Of a DNA stretch of 64,000 nucleotides, positions 50,891 through 60,542 are shown piece after piece. The notes beneath the pieces were generated by a model. That model saw nothing but the letters and a program-made list of their open reading frames with translations, had not been told where the DNA came from and made no database searches. Numbering within the stretch: position 1 is the first letter of the stretch; every line of letters starts with the position of its first letter. The stretch covers positions 62,001 through 126,000 of the forward strand of contig JAJYUA010000002.1 of NCBI GenBank assembly GCA_021792755.1, read 5' to 3'. The translations under genes and the position numbers were made by a program. Source of the DNA: Pseudomonadota bacterium. Lineage in GTDB: Bacteria; Pseudomonadota; Gammaproteobacteria; Steroidobacterales; Steroidobacteraceae.

Positions 50891-51481
50891 ATGACTGACC
50901 AAATCAAACTGGCCAACCCGGGTCCGCTGGGGCTCATCGGGTTCGGTCTGACCACGGTGATGCTGAGTCTGATCAACTCCGGCATTCTGCCGCAGGCGGG
51001 CACCGCGGTGGTGCTGCCGCTGGCGTTCGCCTACGGGGGCTTGATCCAGATGGTGGCGGGGGTCATGGAGTTCCGTGCCGGCAACACCTTCGGCACCGTG
51101 GCGTTTCTGAGTTACGGCGCGTTCTGGTGGTGGTTCTGTCTGCTCATCGTGCTCGGCTCGCACGGGGTGCTCGATCTGAAGGGGGCCGGCTCCACGATTG
51201 CGGTGACGCTGCTTGCGTGGGGGGTATTCACCCTTTACATGTGGATCGGCACGTTCCGCATCAACCGGGCGCTGTGGTGGGTGTTTCTGACCTTGTGGGT
51301 GACGTTCTTCCTGCTCGGGTTCGGTGCGCTGCTCGCCGCCAAGGAGCTGACGGTGGCGGGCGGCTGGGTGGGACTTGTGTGCGGGTTGCTCGCCGCCTAC
51401 ACGAGCTTTGCCACGGTGACCAATACGACTTTCGGCCGGACGGTGCTGCCGGTCGGTGCTCCGGCGCCGACCGGGCAATGA
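50891..51481 (+). CDS. satP: Acetate uptake permease SatP (GPR1/FUN34/YaaH family)
   Basis: A 196-residue inner-membrane protein with six helices. The family signature NPGPLGLIGFGLTT is at the N-terminus, and conserved polar-aromatic stretches such as YGGLIQMVAGVMEFRAGNTFG and FLSYGAFWWWF follow. Members import acetate and succinate with protons. Length agrees with E. coli SatP (188). It is the second gene behind the sigma-54 promoter at 49793 and lies on the other side of the kinase/regulator pair from acs, so transport and activation of acetate appear to be controlled together. Confidence 0.93.
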   Translation: MTDQIKLANPGPLGLIGFGLTTVMLSLINSGILPQAGTAVVLPLAFAYGGLIQMVAGVMEFRAGNTFGTVAFLSYGAFWWWFCLLIVLGSHGVLDLKGAGSTIAVTLLAWGVFTLYMWIGTFRINRALWWVFLTLWVTFFLLGFGALLAAKELTVAGGWVGLVCGLLAAYTSFATVTNTTFGRTVLPVGAPAPTGQ

Positions 51482-51507
51482 GCTGACGCGCGAGTGTCAG
51501 CGTGCGT

Positions 51508-51584
51508 GCCCCGCCGGTTCGCCTAACCCCCGGCCGGCGGGGCCTTCCTTGACGCCCCGGCAGGGGCGGCGCATGCGCCGCCCC
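51508..51584. terminator. Two strong hairpins between convergent satP and the M20 gene
   Basis: The first hairpin has 10-bp arms GCCCCGCCGG (51508-51517) and CCGGCGGGGC (51534-51543) and is followed by CTTCCTT, a good terminator for satP. The second is a perfect 22-bp palindrome at 51563-51584 centred on CATG, with no loop, readable from both sides. Together they should stop transcription in both directions. Confidence 0.6.
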
Positions 51585-51640
51585 CCGCTTGGCAGCGTCC
51601 GGCTTGGGGGGGCGTGCGCGCGAGCCATCCCCTCATCGGG

Positions 51641-53056
51641 TCAGCCGGGCAGCGTCGCGGCGTGGTCGGCGAGCACGAGGGAGACGCACGCGGTCAGCTT
51701 CTGCGCGTACTCGAGGTGCAGAAACTCGTTCGGGCCGTGCGCGTTGGCGTGGGGGCCGAGCACGCCGGTGATGAAGAACTGCGTGGCCGGGAAGCGCTCC
51801 CCGAGCATGCCCATGAAGGGGATTGTGCCGCCGCAGCCGACGTGCACGGCCTCGTGGTCGTAAATCTGCCGCGACGCCTCCCGGATCGATTCCTCGAGCC
51901 AGGGGGCGAAGGAGGGCGCGTTCCAGCCACCGGTGCTCGCGCCGGGCCGGAAGCTCACCTGTGCGCCATAGGGCGGGTCGTGCTCGAGACAGGCCTTCAC
52001 GGCGCGCGAGGCCCGGTCAGGATCGCAGGTGGGCGGCAGGCGGATCGAGAGCTTGAAAGTGAGCTCGGGCAGCAGAACGTTGCCGGCCGATACCGTCGGC
52101 GGCAGGCCGTTGGCGCCCGTGACCGCGAGGGTGGCCTTCCAGCTGCTGTTGATCAGCAGCTCCACCGGGTCATCGGACACGGCCCGCGCGCCCTTCGCCC
52201 AGGGAAGCTTGCCGGCGACGCAATCGCCGAGCACGCGCGCGGCCGCGCGCGCCTGCGCAAGGCGGTCCTCGGGGATGGGCACCGACAGCTCATCGAGCAG
52301 CAGCGCGCCGTTGACGGGGCTCTCCAGCCTCATGAGCAGCTGCTCGGCGATGCGAAACGGTGTCGGTGCGATGCCGGTGGCCATGCCGGAGTGCACGCCT
52401 TCCTCGAGCACCCGCACGCGCAGCTCCCCGACGAGGTTGCCGCGCAGGGAGGTGGTGCACCAGAGCTGATCGTAGTTGCCGCATTCGGCGTCGAGGCACA
52501 CGACCAGCGAGGGCTCGCCGATTGCCCCGTCGAGCGCGGCGAGGTGAGCGGGCAGATCGGCGCTGCCGCTTTCCTCGCAGGCCTCGATCAACACCAGGCA
52601 GCGGGCCAACGGGACATCCTGTGCCTTGAGCGCCGCGATGGCCGTGAGGGAGCTGAATACCGCGTAGCCGTCGTCGGCGGCGCCCCGGCCGTAGAGCTTG
52701 CCGTCGCGCTGCACCGGCTCCCAAGGGCCAAGGCCGGGCAGCCAGCCGGTGAATTCCGGCTGCTTGTCCAGGTGTCCGTAGAGGAGCACGCACCCGGGAA
52801 GCTCCCCGGGCACGTCGATCAGCAGCACCGGCGTGCGGCCGGCGAGCCGGTGTACCTCGACTTTCATGCCCGCGATGGGCTGCGCGCGGCACCACTCGGC
52901 CATCAGGGTGATGGCCGCTTCCATGTAGCCGTTCTCCTCCCATTCGGGATCGAACAGCGGTGATTTGTTGGGAATGCGCACATAGGCGCTCAGCCGCTCG
53001 ATGATCGAGTCGTGCCAGGCGGCGGCGATGTCGGCGCGCAGCTTCACGATGTCCAT
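51641..53056 (-). CDS. M20-family metallopeptidase (dipeptidase)
   Basis: A 471-residue zinc peptidase of the M20 family (carnosinase/PepV-like dipeptidase group). Metal and catalytic motifs are visible: YGHLDKQPEF, GRGAADDGYAVFSS, the EACEESGSADL block with the catalytic and metal-binding Glu, DAECGNYDQ, and HANAHGPNEFLHLEYAQK near the C-terminus. No signal peptide, so it is cytoplasmic. ATG 53056 has GGGAG six bases upstream; the frame opens 30 codons further up into repeat DNA, which argues against the longer form. The substrate is unknown. Confidence 0.92.
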   Translation of the reverse strand: MDIVKLRADIAAAWHDSIIERLSAYVRIPNKSPLFDPEWEENGYMEAAITLMAEWCRAQPIAGMKVEVHRLAGRTPVLLIDVPGELPGCVLLYGHLDKQPEFTGWLPGLGPWEPVQRDGKLYGRGAADDGYAVFSSLTAIAALKAQDVPLARCLVLIEACEESGSADLPAHLAALDGAIGEPSLVVCLDAECGNYDQLWCTTSLRGNLVGELRVRVLEEGVHSGMATGIAPTPFRIAEQLLMRLESPVNGALLLDELSVPIPEDRLAQARAAARVLGDCVAGKLPWAKGARAVSDDPVELLINSSWKATLAVTGANGLPPTVSAGNVLLPELTFKLSIRLPPTCDPDRASRAVKACLEHDPPYGAQVSFRPGASTGGWNAPSFAPWLEESIREASRQIYDHEAVHVGCGGTIPFMGMLGERFPATQFFITGVLGPHANAHGPNEFLHLEYAQKLTACVSLVLADHAATLPG

Positions 53057-53113
53057 GGATGGCTCCCGGAGTTTTGTCGAATGGTAGGCGTTGCCGGCGT
53101 CCGCGCCAAGCCG

Positions 53114-53170
53114 CGCTTTTTGCCCCAGGTCCGCTGGGCGGGACACGATGCCCCGAGCCAGCGTTTCTTA
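53114..53170. repeat. Hairpin-forming repeat, copy A
   Basis: A 57-base element starting CGCTTTTT, with CGCTGG and CCAGCG arms around a GGGCGGG/CCCCG inner pair and ending GTTTCTTA. It is about three-quarters identical to copy B at 53285-53340 in the same orientation. It lies between the M20 gene and tamB. Confidence 0.6.
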
Positions 53171-53284
53171 CTGGTTCCCCAGCGACCGCCGGTCCACCCC
53201 GAGTCATGAAACGGCACGAGCGGCTGCCCAGGCACAGGGAGTGTGCGCCGCCGCCGCAGGTGGCGGACGGTGAGCCACAAACCA

Positions 53285-53340
53285 CGCTTTTTGGCTCAAC
53301 GGCGCTGGGCGGGGCAGGAGCCCCGAGCCAGCGCTTCTTA
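53285..53340. repeat. Hairpin-forming repeat, copy B, reaching the tamB stop codon
   Basis: A 56-base copy with GCGCTGG/CCAGCGC outer arms and a GGGGC-AGGA-GCCCC inner hairpin. Its last three bases are the tamB stop codon on the minus strand (53338-53340). As a strong hairpin directly after tamB it may also act as a terminator or mRNA stabiliser. Confidence 0.6.
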
Positions 53341-56300
53341 GTACCGCACCTGGTAGGACAGCCCGACACTGCTGCCGGGGTCGTTCTGCGGGGTGGTGCC
53401 CTGAGTGCTCGCCGTGCCGTTGCCCAGGCGTGTCTCGAGCTTCAGATTCCGGGTGAGCGCGATGTCGACGCGGATCTGGCTGGAGCCTTGGGTCGTGTGT
53501 GTCGCGGCGACGTACACTCTGTTCGAGAGGTACTTGCCCGCAGTGACGCTTGCGCCGCCAGTCTGCGTGCCGCTGCCCGCGCCGCCCGTCCCCGGCGCTG
53601 CGCTGGCGACGGAGAGGGTGTTGAGGCCGAGGTGGCGCCTGATCCATGTGAGCGGATTCAAGCTGCTGGCGCCGCCGCCGCCGAGGCCGCTCAGGCTCGC
53701 GAGGGCCGCGCCGGTCTCGGCGAGCTCGTAAGGGGTGAGCTGGGAGGCGGGCTTGCCGAACAGCAGCAGCGCGAGCAGATCGTCCTGCGGCAGCTCGGGG
53801 TTGCTCGAGAGCGATATGTTCGGGGCGTCCGCGAAGCCTGTGATGCGCAGCGTCACGGTCGTGGGCGAGATGTACATGACGCTCGTTTGCGCAACGAAAT
53901 CGAGCGTCGGATCGATCCCGCCCCTGAGACCCTCGCCGTTGAAGCCGACCCGGCCGCGTGTGAAGCTCAGGCTGGTCCCCGCCAGCGAGAACGTGCCGCG
54001 GGTCATCGAGAACCCGCCGCTCACTCGAGGGTGGGCGGAGGTGCCCGCGATCGCAAGCCTGCCTCCGAGCTGGGCGTCGAGTCCTCTTCCGCGGACGAAG
54101 ATGGCCTCCGGAGCGGTCAGGGTGAGTCCGAGGCCGATCACGAGGCGCGCTTTGCGCTGCACGCGGGCCGCCTCACCCGCGCGCACCACCTCGAGCGTGG
54201 CGACGTTCGGCGGGAACGCGTTCGGGATGCTGATCTCGGCGCGGTGGATGTGGATCGAGCCCGTGATGTCCAGGCGATGTCGCAGCGTTCCCGTCACCCG
54301 CACATCGGCATCGAGGTTGGCCGTCAGAATGTCGTTCGTGATCGGCTCGATGGAGCGGGCGGTGAGCGAGACATCGACCGGCATCTGCGGCAGCAGCACG
54401 CCGATCGTACCGGCGGCGGACAGGCGGCCCGGCCCTGCCCGTGCCGTCAGGCTCGCGATCCTCAAGACGCCGTGATCGCCGATGAGGCGGGCGTTGATAT
54501 CGGCGATGTGCACGCCCTCGGCGTAATCGCGCAGATCCCCATTCGCCAGCTGCACGCTGCCCTGAATCTGCGGGGCGCGCACGCCACCGCTCACTGTGGC
54601 GTCGACCGTGAGGGTTCCCGCCGCGCGCTCGCCTCTTGCCTCGAGGAAGGGGTTGGTCAGGGCGGCGTCCATTTTGCCGGCGAGCCTCAAGGCGAGCTGA
54701 CCGGTCGCGTTGAGCGGCGCACGGCCGCTCAGGGTGAGCCGTGACGTCGGACCCGCATCGAGCGCGGCGGAGACATCGGCCACGTTGCCGTGCAGGTGCG
54801 CGGCGGCGCGTATGGTGACGGAGGGCAGTCCCTGCGCGGCCGGACCGGCGAGCCTCAAGCCGCCCATCTCGAGCGAGACCTGACCGGTTGGCGCCGTGCG
54901 AGTGCCCGTCAGGTGTGCCTCGGCGTCGAGCGTCCCTCGAGCCAGGAGCTTCGGCGCAAACGTATCGATGAGCCCGGCGTCGAGATGGTGAATGGACGCG
55001 CGGACATCGAGCGCCGGAGAGAGCTCCCCGTCGAGGCCGATCACGGCCCGGTGCACGCCGAGCCGCAGATGGTGCACCGTGAGGCCGCCGGCGAACCTCA
55101 CTTGCGACGGCGACAGCAGCCGCAACGTCTGGCCGCGATAGCGCGCATCGAGGCCGAGCAGATCGAGCGAGCGCACGGCTGCGTTGAGCTGCGCGTCGGC
55201 CTCGAGACTCGCCGGTGCGCCGCGCACATCGGGCGAGTTGGCCGCGAGCCGCACGTGCAGCGCATCGATCGGGCCTGTGGCCGACACTCTGACCGTGCCC
55301 GAGAGGCCGTCCGCTTCGATACGGCGGGCGCTGATCTCGATGCGGGCGTTGGCGCGGCCGGCGAGCCGGGAGAGTGAGACGCTCCCATCGAGGCTGCCCG
55401 CGAACGCCGTTCCAAGCAGGGGCTGAAGGTCCGCCAACCGGCCGATGCTCAGGCGCAACCGCCCTCGTGCGGCCGCGAGCCTCGAGCCCGAAGTCAATTC
55501 GCCGTTGACTCGCAGGCTCTTCCACTGCGCGCGGCGAATGGCCAGGCGATAGGCGTGAGCGCCGCTTCGGTCCAAAGAGGCCTCGAGCCGCAGCGGTGCG
55601 CCGTCGAACGTGCCCGTCGCACGCACCGTGGCGCTCGGGGCCGAAGGTAGGCCGTGAGCGTGCAGGGTGGCTTGCAACGTTCCGGGCGGCGAGCCGTGCA
55701 GCGAGAGCCTCGCTCGTGCCCTCGCCTGCAGGGTCAGGGCGCGCAGCGGTCCGTTGACTGTGCCGCTGAGCTCGAGCGGCCCGGCGGCCGATGGAAAAAT
55801 CCGGGTCAGATCGGGCAGGAACGCCCGCCAGCGGACATGCAGCGCGCGCACCGCGCCGGCCGCGGCGCCCGGCGGGTTGCGCTCGGCATCCCCCGTCGCG
55901 GAAACCGAGAGCGCGCCTGCGGAGAGTGTGGCGCGCTCCACATCGATCCTCGTGGGCGTCACGCTCGCCTCGAGTCGAAGGCGCGTTCCGGCCCGAAGAA
56001 GCCGCGCGGCGAGGCTGGTACCCCTCAAACGGCCCGTGCCCTCGACATCGAGGCGAGTCGTCGCGCCTTTCTCCGCGACCGCGCCGGACAGATGTACGCT
56101 ACCGCGGATGTCCTGGTGGTAGAGCGCCGCGAGCGGTGACACATCGGGCAGCCGCAGATCGAAGGTGGCGCCGCGCGCGCCCGCGGTCAAAGCACGGGCC
56201 CTCAAATCGAGCAGTCGATCCGTCACGGTCAGCTGCAGCGGGCGATGCGCCGCACGCAGTTGCAGCCTCGCATCCATGGTGAGCGGGGCGCCCTCGAGCA

Positions 56301-57336
56301 GCCGCGGATGCGAGCCGGGCAGCCTGATGTGGCTCGCTGTCGCGCGCACCGTGAGGACCCGGCCGTTGGCGGCGAGCCTTGCCTCGAGGGCGCCGAGCCG
56401 CGCCCCATCGGCAAGTCGCAGGCCCTGCACATCGAGCGCCGCGCTTGCCTGGGCCGTTGCGAGCGGTCCGCGCCAGTGGCCCGCGAGCGCGATGCGCCGC
56501 CAGGCGAGCCCCGGCCGCGGCGTCATGGCCGGTGAGGCCATCGAATAGGTGAGGTCGGCCGCCCGCGCGATGAGATCGATGGTGCCGCGGGCGCGGGCCG
56601 TCAGCTGGCCGACGTGGGCGGTGAACCGCAGCTTCTCCGCGCGGCGCGGCCCCTGGAGGCTTGCGCCAAGTCTCAATGCGCCGAGCCCGGGAAGGTTGAG
56701 CCAATGCTCGAGCGGGCCGCCCGCGGGCTCCTCGAGCACGAGGCTTGCCTCAAGCCCCGGGGGGGCGGCAAGCAGCGTCAGTTGGTAAAGCCCCGCGCCG
56801 TTGGTGCGCCGCGCGAGCAGGCTGACTCGGGCATCGTCCATCGACCGGTAATGCAGCTCTCCCTGAACGGCGAGGCGCGCCAGCGCGCCGGCGGCGGGTG
56901 GCTCGAGCACGAGAGTGTGGATTCTCAAGTGATCGATATCGATGGCCGGCAGATGCGTCCGCCCGCCGCTGCGGCTGCCCGAGGCGGGCGCGAGCGGGCG
57001 GCGCAGCACATCGACGCGGCCGACCTCGAGGCGCTCGAGGTGCAGATCCCAGGCGAGGAGCGCAAAGGGCGACCAGCGCAGCGAGATGCGCTCGGCGCTC
57101 ATCCAGACTCCCTTCGGATCGCTCAACAGGAGCCTGGCGATGTCGATGCGACAGGGAAAACGGCCGCCGAGCCCCGCGATGCGCACCCGGCCGGAGGTGA
57201 GCCGGGCCGTCTCGCGCTCGAGCAGGCCGCGTCCGGCTTGGGTGTTGCCCGCGACGATCAACACGCCGACGGCAAGCGCCACCAGCAGCAACAGGACGGC
57301 GAGGCTCAAGGCCGCGATGCGAGCGATCCGTCGCAT
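53338..57336 (-). CDS. tamB: Translocation and assembly module subunit TamB
   Basis: A 1332-residue envelope protein, close to typical TamB length (about 1260). An N-terminal signal anchor (about residues 7-29) is followed by a very long repetitive beta-rich region of AsmA/TamB type, expected to form a hydrophobic groove across the periplasm. The conserved C-terminal DUF490 domain ends with SVGLSYQVRY. Such proteins work with TamA in outer-membrane protein assembly and lipid transport to the outer membrane. Its ATG shares one base with the tamA stop, so the pair is coupled. Confidence 0.92.
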   Translation of the reverse strand: MRRIARIAALSLAVLLLLVALAVGVLIVAGNTQAGRGLLERETARLTSGRVRIAGLGGRFPCRIDIARLLLSDPKGVWMSAERISLRWSPFALLAWDLHLERLEVGRVDVLRRPLAPASGSRSGGRTHLPAIDIDHLRIHTLVLEPPAAGALARLAVQGELHYRSMDDARVSLLARRTNGAGLYQLTLLAAPPGLEASLVLEEPAGGPLEHWLNLPGLGALRLGASLQGPRRAEKLRFTAHVGQLTARARGTIDLIARAADLTYSMASPAMTPRPGLAWRRIALAGHWRGPLATAQASAALDVQGLRLADGARLGALEARLAANGRVLTVRATASHIRLPGSHPRLLEGAPLTMDARLQLRAAHRPLQLTVTDRLLDLRARALTAGARGATFDLRLPDVSPLAALYHQDIRGSVHLSGAVAEKGATTRLDVEGTGRLRGTSLAARLLRAGTRLRLEASVTPTRIDVERATLSAGALSVSATGDAERNPPGAAAGAVRALHVRWRAFLPDLTRIFPSAAGPLELSGTVNGPLRALTLQARARARLSLHGSPPGTLQATLHAHGLPSAPSATVRATGTFDGAPLRLEASLDRSGAHAYRLAIRRAQWKSLRVNGELTSGSRLAAARGRLRLSIGRLADLQPLLGTAFAGSLDGSVSLSRLAGRANARIEISARRIEADGLSGTVRVSATGPIDALHVRLAANSPDVRGAPASLEADAQLNAAVRSLDLLGLDARYRGQTLRLLSPSQVRFAGGLTVHHLRLGVHRAVIGLDGELSPALDVRASIHHLDAGLIDTFAPKLLARGTLDAEAHLTGTRTAPTGQVSLEMGGLRLAGPAAQGLPSVTIRAAAHLHGNVADVSAALDAGPTSRLTLSGRAPLNATGQLALRLAGKMDAALTNPFLEARGERAAGTLTVDATVSGGVRAPQIQGSVQLANGDLRDYAEGVHIADINARLIGDHGVLRIASLTARAGPGRLSAAGTIGVLLPQMPVDVSLTARSIEPITNDILTANLDADVRVTGTLRHRLDITGSIHIHRAEISIPNAFPPNVATLEVVRAGEAARVQRKARLVIGLGLTLTAPEAIFVRGRGLDAQLGGRLAIAGTSAHPRVSGGFSMTRGTFSLAGTSLSFTRGRVGFNGEGLRGGIDPTLDFVAQTSVMYISPTTVTLRITGFADAPNISLSSNPELPQDDLLALLLFGKPASQLTPYELAETGAALASLSGLGGGGASSLNPLTWIRRHLGLNTLSVASAAPGTGGAGSGTQTGGASVTAGKYLSNRVYVAATHTTQGSSQIRVDIALTRNLKLETRLGNGTASTQGTTPQNDPGSSVGLSYQVRY

Positions 57337-59297
57337 CAGAACGCCTGCCCGAGCCCGATGTAGACCTCGAAACGCCCGCTGTTGCGCAGCCGGCGCGTCG
57401 GCACGGCGAAATCGAGGCGCACCGGGCCGATGGAGGTGTAGTAGAGCACGCCCATTCCCACGCCCACACGGTATACGCTTTGCGAGCCGCTTGCGACGCC
57501 GCCGCCGTCGGCGAACAGGACGAAGCCGAATTTCGCACCCACGCGCTGGCGCAGCTCGAGGTTGACGGCCTGCAGGCTCGTGCCGCCTTGCGGATTGCCG
57601 TCGGCAAACTGCGGGCCGACCGACTGATAGCGGTAGCCGCGCACGGTGCCGCTGCCGCCTGCGTAGAAGCGCTGATCGGGCGGCAGACTGAAGCGGCTCG
57701 CCCCTTCGGCCACGCCGGCGATCAGCCTCGAGGCGATCACGGTGCGTCCGGGCGGGTCGCTCGGGAAGAGCCTGTGCAGGTCGAAGTACGTCGCCAGGCT
57801 TCCCTGCATGATGACGAACAGCTGGCGGCCCGAGGCGCCCGAGGAGAGCGTGGGCGAGACGCTGAGCGAGATCCGGTAGCCGTGGGTCGGGTCAAGGAGC
57901 GGGGAGGTGAGATCGGTGGAATCGAATCGTGCCGACAGCGGCATCGAGACCAGATCGTATTGGTACTGATGGCCCTGCTGATCGATGATCTCGTGCTCGT
58001 AGGAAGCGCCGGCGCTCGCGGTCCAATCGCTCGAGAGCCGTCGGGTGAGGGTGCTCTGCGCCGTCGCGCCGTTCTGCGTATACGCCTGCAGCGTCTGTCG
58101 CAGCGCGGCAACCGAGAATCCGAGCGTCTGTGCGCGGCGGTGGAAGTCGGGAATGTCGTATCCGACTCGCGCATCATAGCCCACGCCCGTACTGGCCGTG
58201 CCGCCGAGATCGATGGCGGTCGCCGAGAGGGTGAGGTGTTGCCCGCCGCCAAACACGTCGAGGTCGCTCCAGTGCACCCCGCCGCTGCCGCCGAGATCGC
58301 TCGAATACGCGCCGCTCACGCCGACGGCAAAGCGCTTGCTTTCCCGGACGAGAAACGTGAGAGGCACCCGCCGCTCGGCATCGGGGGCACCCAAGCGGAC
58401 ACTGACGCTCGAGAAAAGTCCGCGCCCGAGCAGGTCCTGACGCGCCTTTTCGACGGCGGCCGCGTCGTAGATTTCCCCGGTGTGGACCAGGAGGCGGCGC
58501 CTGACGAGCGACTGGCGGACATGACGAAGCCCCTCGATGCGGATCTGTCCGATCCGCACGCGCGGACCGCTTGTTACGCGAAAGGTGAGGTTGAGCACGT
58601 GCCGGGCGGGCACCTCGTAGGCGATGGGCTTGTCCACTTTCGCAAGCGCATAGCCGGCATCCTGAAGCCTGATCTGCAGGCTCGCGCCCGCCGCCAGGAC
58701 CTTGGATGCGACCGCCGGCGCGCCGGAGGAAAGGCCGAGAAGCGCGTGCGGCAGTCCGAGCGTTCGTTTCATGCCCGCGGGCAGCGTACCTTCGATATCG
58801 ATGCGACCCACATGGAACAGCGGTCCGAGGGCGGGAACGATCTTCACGTGTGCAGCCGCGCCTTTTGGCAGCGCGCTCAAGACTTCCCCGAGACCGGGGC
58901 TCTCGAGGTCTCTGCCGTCGATCGTGATCGTGATCGTGCCCTGGTAGTACCCGAAGCTCTCGAGCACCGTGCGCAATCGGCTCACGTCGGCGCGGGCCCG
59001 CGCGATCAGCCCGTACGGTCCGACCGGCGCGGTGGCGCGCAGCGTTTGCAACTGTGAGGTCGACTTCAGCGTCGAGTCGATCCCGCCGTTGCCGCTGGAG
59101 ATCCAGTCGATCCTGTACGGCTGGGGATCCGCCGCGCAGGCGAAGCGCATCGCAAGCGCAGAGTACACGAGCAGCGTGAGCGCGCAGGCCGCGCTCGCCC
59201 AGGCGGGACGGCGGGCAGGGCGGGTGCGCCGAGTTGCGCGCGCGCCGCGGCGGCGGCGCGTGCCGGGTGCAGGCTGCGGGAGCGTTCTGGTTTTCAT
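57336..59297 (-). CDS. tamA: Outer-membrane assembly factor TamA (Omp85 family)
   Basis: A 653-residue Omp85-type protein. After a long basic N-terminus, a hydrophobic segment (ACALTLLVYSALAMRFACA) serves as signal peptide with cleavage near residue 55. Three POTRA domains follow at about 60-310, and a 16-strand barrel fills about 320-653. The signature FYAGGSGTVRGYRYQSVGP (the Omp85 lid-lock RGY region) and the final LDFAVPTRRL...VYIGLGQAF strand are present. E. coli TamA has 577 residues; the longer tail at the N-terminus is the difference. ATG 59297 is chosen since the upstream open frame has no signal-like start. TamB overlaps by one base. Confidence 0.9.
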   Translation of the reverse strand: MKTRTLPQPAPGTRRRRGARATRRTRPARRPAWASAACALTLLVYSALAMRFACAADPQPYRIDWISSGNGGIDSTLKSTSQLQTLRATAPVGPYGLIARARADVSRLRTVLESFGYYQGTITITIDGRDLESPGLGEVLSALPKGAAAHVKIVPALGPLFHVGRIDIEGTLPAGMKRTLGLPHALLGLSSGAPAVASKVLAAGASLQIRLQDAGYALAKVDKPIAYEVPARHVLNLTFRVTSGPRVRIGQIRIEGLRHVRQSLVRRRLLVHTGEIYDAAAVEKARQDLLGRGLFSSVSVRLGAPDAERRVPLTFLVRESKRFAVGVSGAYSSDLGGSGGVHWSDLDVFGGGQHLTLSATAIDLGGTASTGVGYDARVGYDIPDFHRRAQTLGFSVAALRQTLQAYTQNGATAQSTLTRRLSSDWTASAGASYEHEIIDQQGHQYQYDLVSMPLSARFDSTDLTSPLLDPTHGYRISLSVSPTLSSGASGRQLFVIMQGSLATYFDLHRLFPSDPPGRTVIASRLIAGVAEGASRFSLPPDQRFYAGGSGTVRGYRYQSVGPQFADGNPQGGTSLQAVNLELRQRVGAKFGFVLFADGGGVASGSQSVYRVGVGMGVLYYTSIGPVRLDFAVPTRRLRNSGRFEVYIGLGQAF

Positions 59298-59625
59298 CGC
59301 TCTCAATGGTAAACAGTCGGGCCGCCCGAGGCTCGTCGCGCTCGCCGCAGTGCCCGTCCCGGCGGCGGAACCGGTCCGGCCCTCGCCCGGGGAGCCGGAC
59401 TGTCCCGCGAGCGCACCAGCGGCTCGGATCCCGGCCGCCGGCTGCCGCGCGCTCCATCGTTGAGTTGCAGGCGACTCGCCCGCGAGCGGCACCGACTGTC
59501 ACGCGATCCGTTGCGCCCGCGGGATGGGTCGCATTGCATCGCCTCATCGAGCGATCCGGCGCGGCGCCGGCCCGGCTGCGGGGCGAGGTACGACGCTCGC
59601 CCGTCATGGGCGGGTGCGGCGGGGC
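59298..59625. other. 328-base gap between tamA and tatD
   Basis: Very GC-rich DNA upstream of tamA, with arginine-rich open frames on both strands and no recognisable gene, repeat or hairpin of note. It should contain the tamA-tamB promoter, which I could not locate. Confidence 0.35.
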
Positions 59626-60456
59626 TTACGTGTCGATCTCGGGCAGCCGGAACAGCCGTCGAGCCGCAGCCGTGCTCGCTTGCGCGAGCGCCTGCGGCGG
59701 CTCGCCGCGGGCGCGCGCGATCGCCGCGGCGATGTGCGGCAGATACGCCGGCTCGTTGCGCCGCGAGGCGGGCTTGGGATCGAGGTCGCGCGGCAGCAGA
59801 TACGGGCCATCCGTTTCGAGCAGCAATCGATCGGCCGGTATCCGTCGCGCCAGCTCGAGCAAATGCTTCCCCCGGCGCTCGTCGCAGATCCAGCCGGTGA
59901 GGCCGATCGCAAGCCCGAGATCGAGATAGCTCTCGAGCTGCGCATCGCCGCCGGTGAAGCAGTGCGCGACGCCGCCGGCGAGCTGCGGCCAGTGCTCGCG
60001 CAGGATCGCGAAGAAGTCCCCATGCGCGTCGCGCTGGTGGAGGAACACGGGCTTGCCGACGCGCGCAGCGAGTTCGAGCTGGCGGTGGAAGGCCTGGCGC
60101 TGCGCCTCAGGGGGGCAGTAGTTGCGGTAGTAGTCAAGGCCGCACTCGCCCACGGCGAGCACTTCCGGTGCGCTGGCGAGCGGCGCGAGCTCGGCGAGCA
60201 GCTCCGGGGTAAGCTGCGTGGCATGGTGGGGATGCACCCCCGCGGTGGCAAAGAGCCTGCCGGCGTGCGAGCGGGACAGCTCGATCGCCCTGCGCGTGCT
60301 CGCGCCGCAGGACCCGGTGATCATCATCTGCACGACGCCCGCCTCGTGTGCGCGTGCGATCACCGCCTCGCGATCCGCGTCGTAACTGTCGTGCGCGAGG
60401 TTGATGCCGATGTCGATGAGGGGGGCGGCGGAGCGCAGTTGCGAGGGCGGCGGCAT
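59626..60456 (-). CDS. TatD-family metal-dependent hydrolase (DNase)
   Basis: A 276-residue TIM-barrel hydrolase. The metal-binding start is LIDIGINLAHDSYD, where most TatD proteins have an HxH pair; here the first position is D-x-G-x-N, as in E. coli TatD itself (which starts MFDIGVNL). Further motifs are GVHPHHA, AVGECGLDYYRNY, VFLHQRDAHGDF, HCFTGG and LLLETDGPYL. E. coli TatD is a 3'-5' exonuclease/DNase acting on single-stranded DNA. Length agrees (260-265). ATG 60456 is supported by homology; an upstream extension has no site. Confidence 0.92.
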   Translation of the reverse strand: MPPPSQLRSAAPLIDIGINLAHDSYDADREAVIARAHEAGVVQMMITGSCGASTRRAIELSRSHAGRLFATAGVHPHHATQLTPELLAELAPLASAPEVLAVGECGLDYYRNYCPPEAQRQAFHRQLELAARVGKPVFLHQRDAHGDFFAILREHWPQLAGGVAHCFTGGDAQLESYLDLGLAIGLTGWICDERRGKHLLELARRIPADRLLLETDGPYLLPRDLDPKPASRRNEPAYLPHIAAAIARARGEPPQALAQASTAAARRLFRLPEIDT

Positions 60457-60542
60457 GGCTGGGTGAGGTGTCCGGGTTGAGAGCGGGCGGAGTTTTGCCA
60501 GGCGGCGCCGGCGGCCGCACTTGGCGATCTGGCGGACCTGCG

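Noticed and set aside
59298-59492. Upstream extension of TamA by 65 residues
   Set aside because: It would bury the signal peptide behind a long low-complexity segment. ATG 59297 places a basic and hydrophobic signal in a plausible position.
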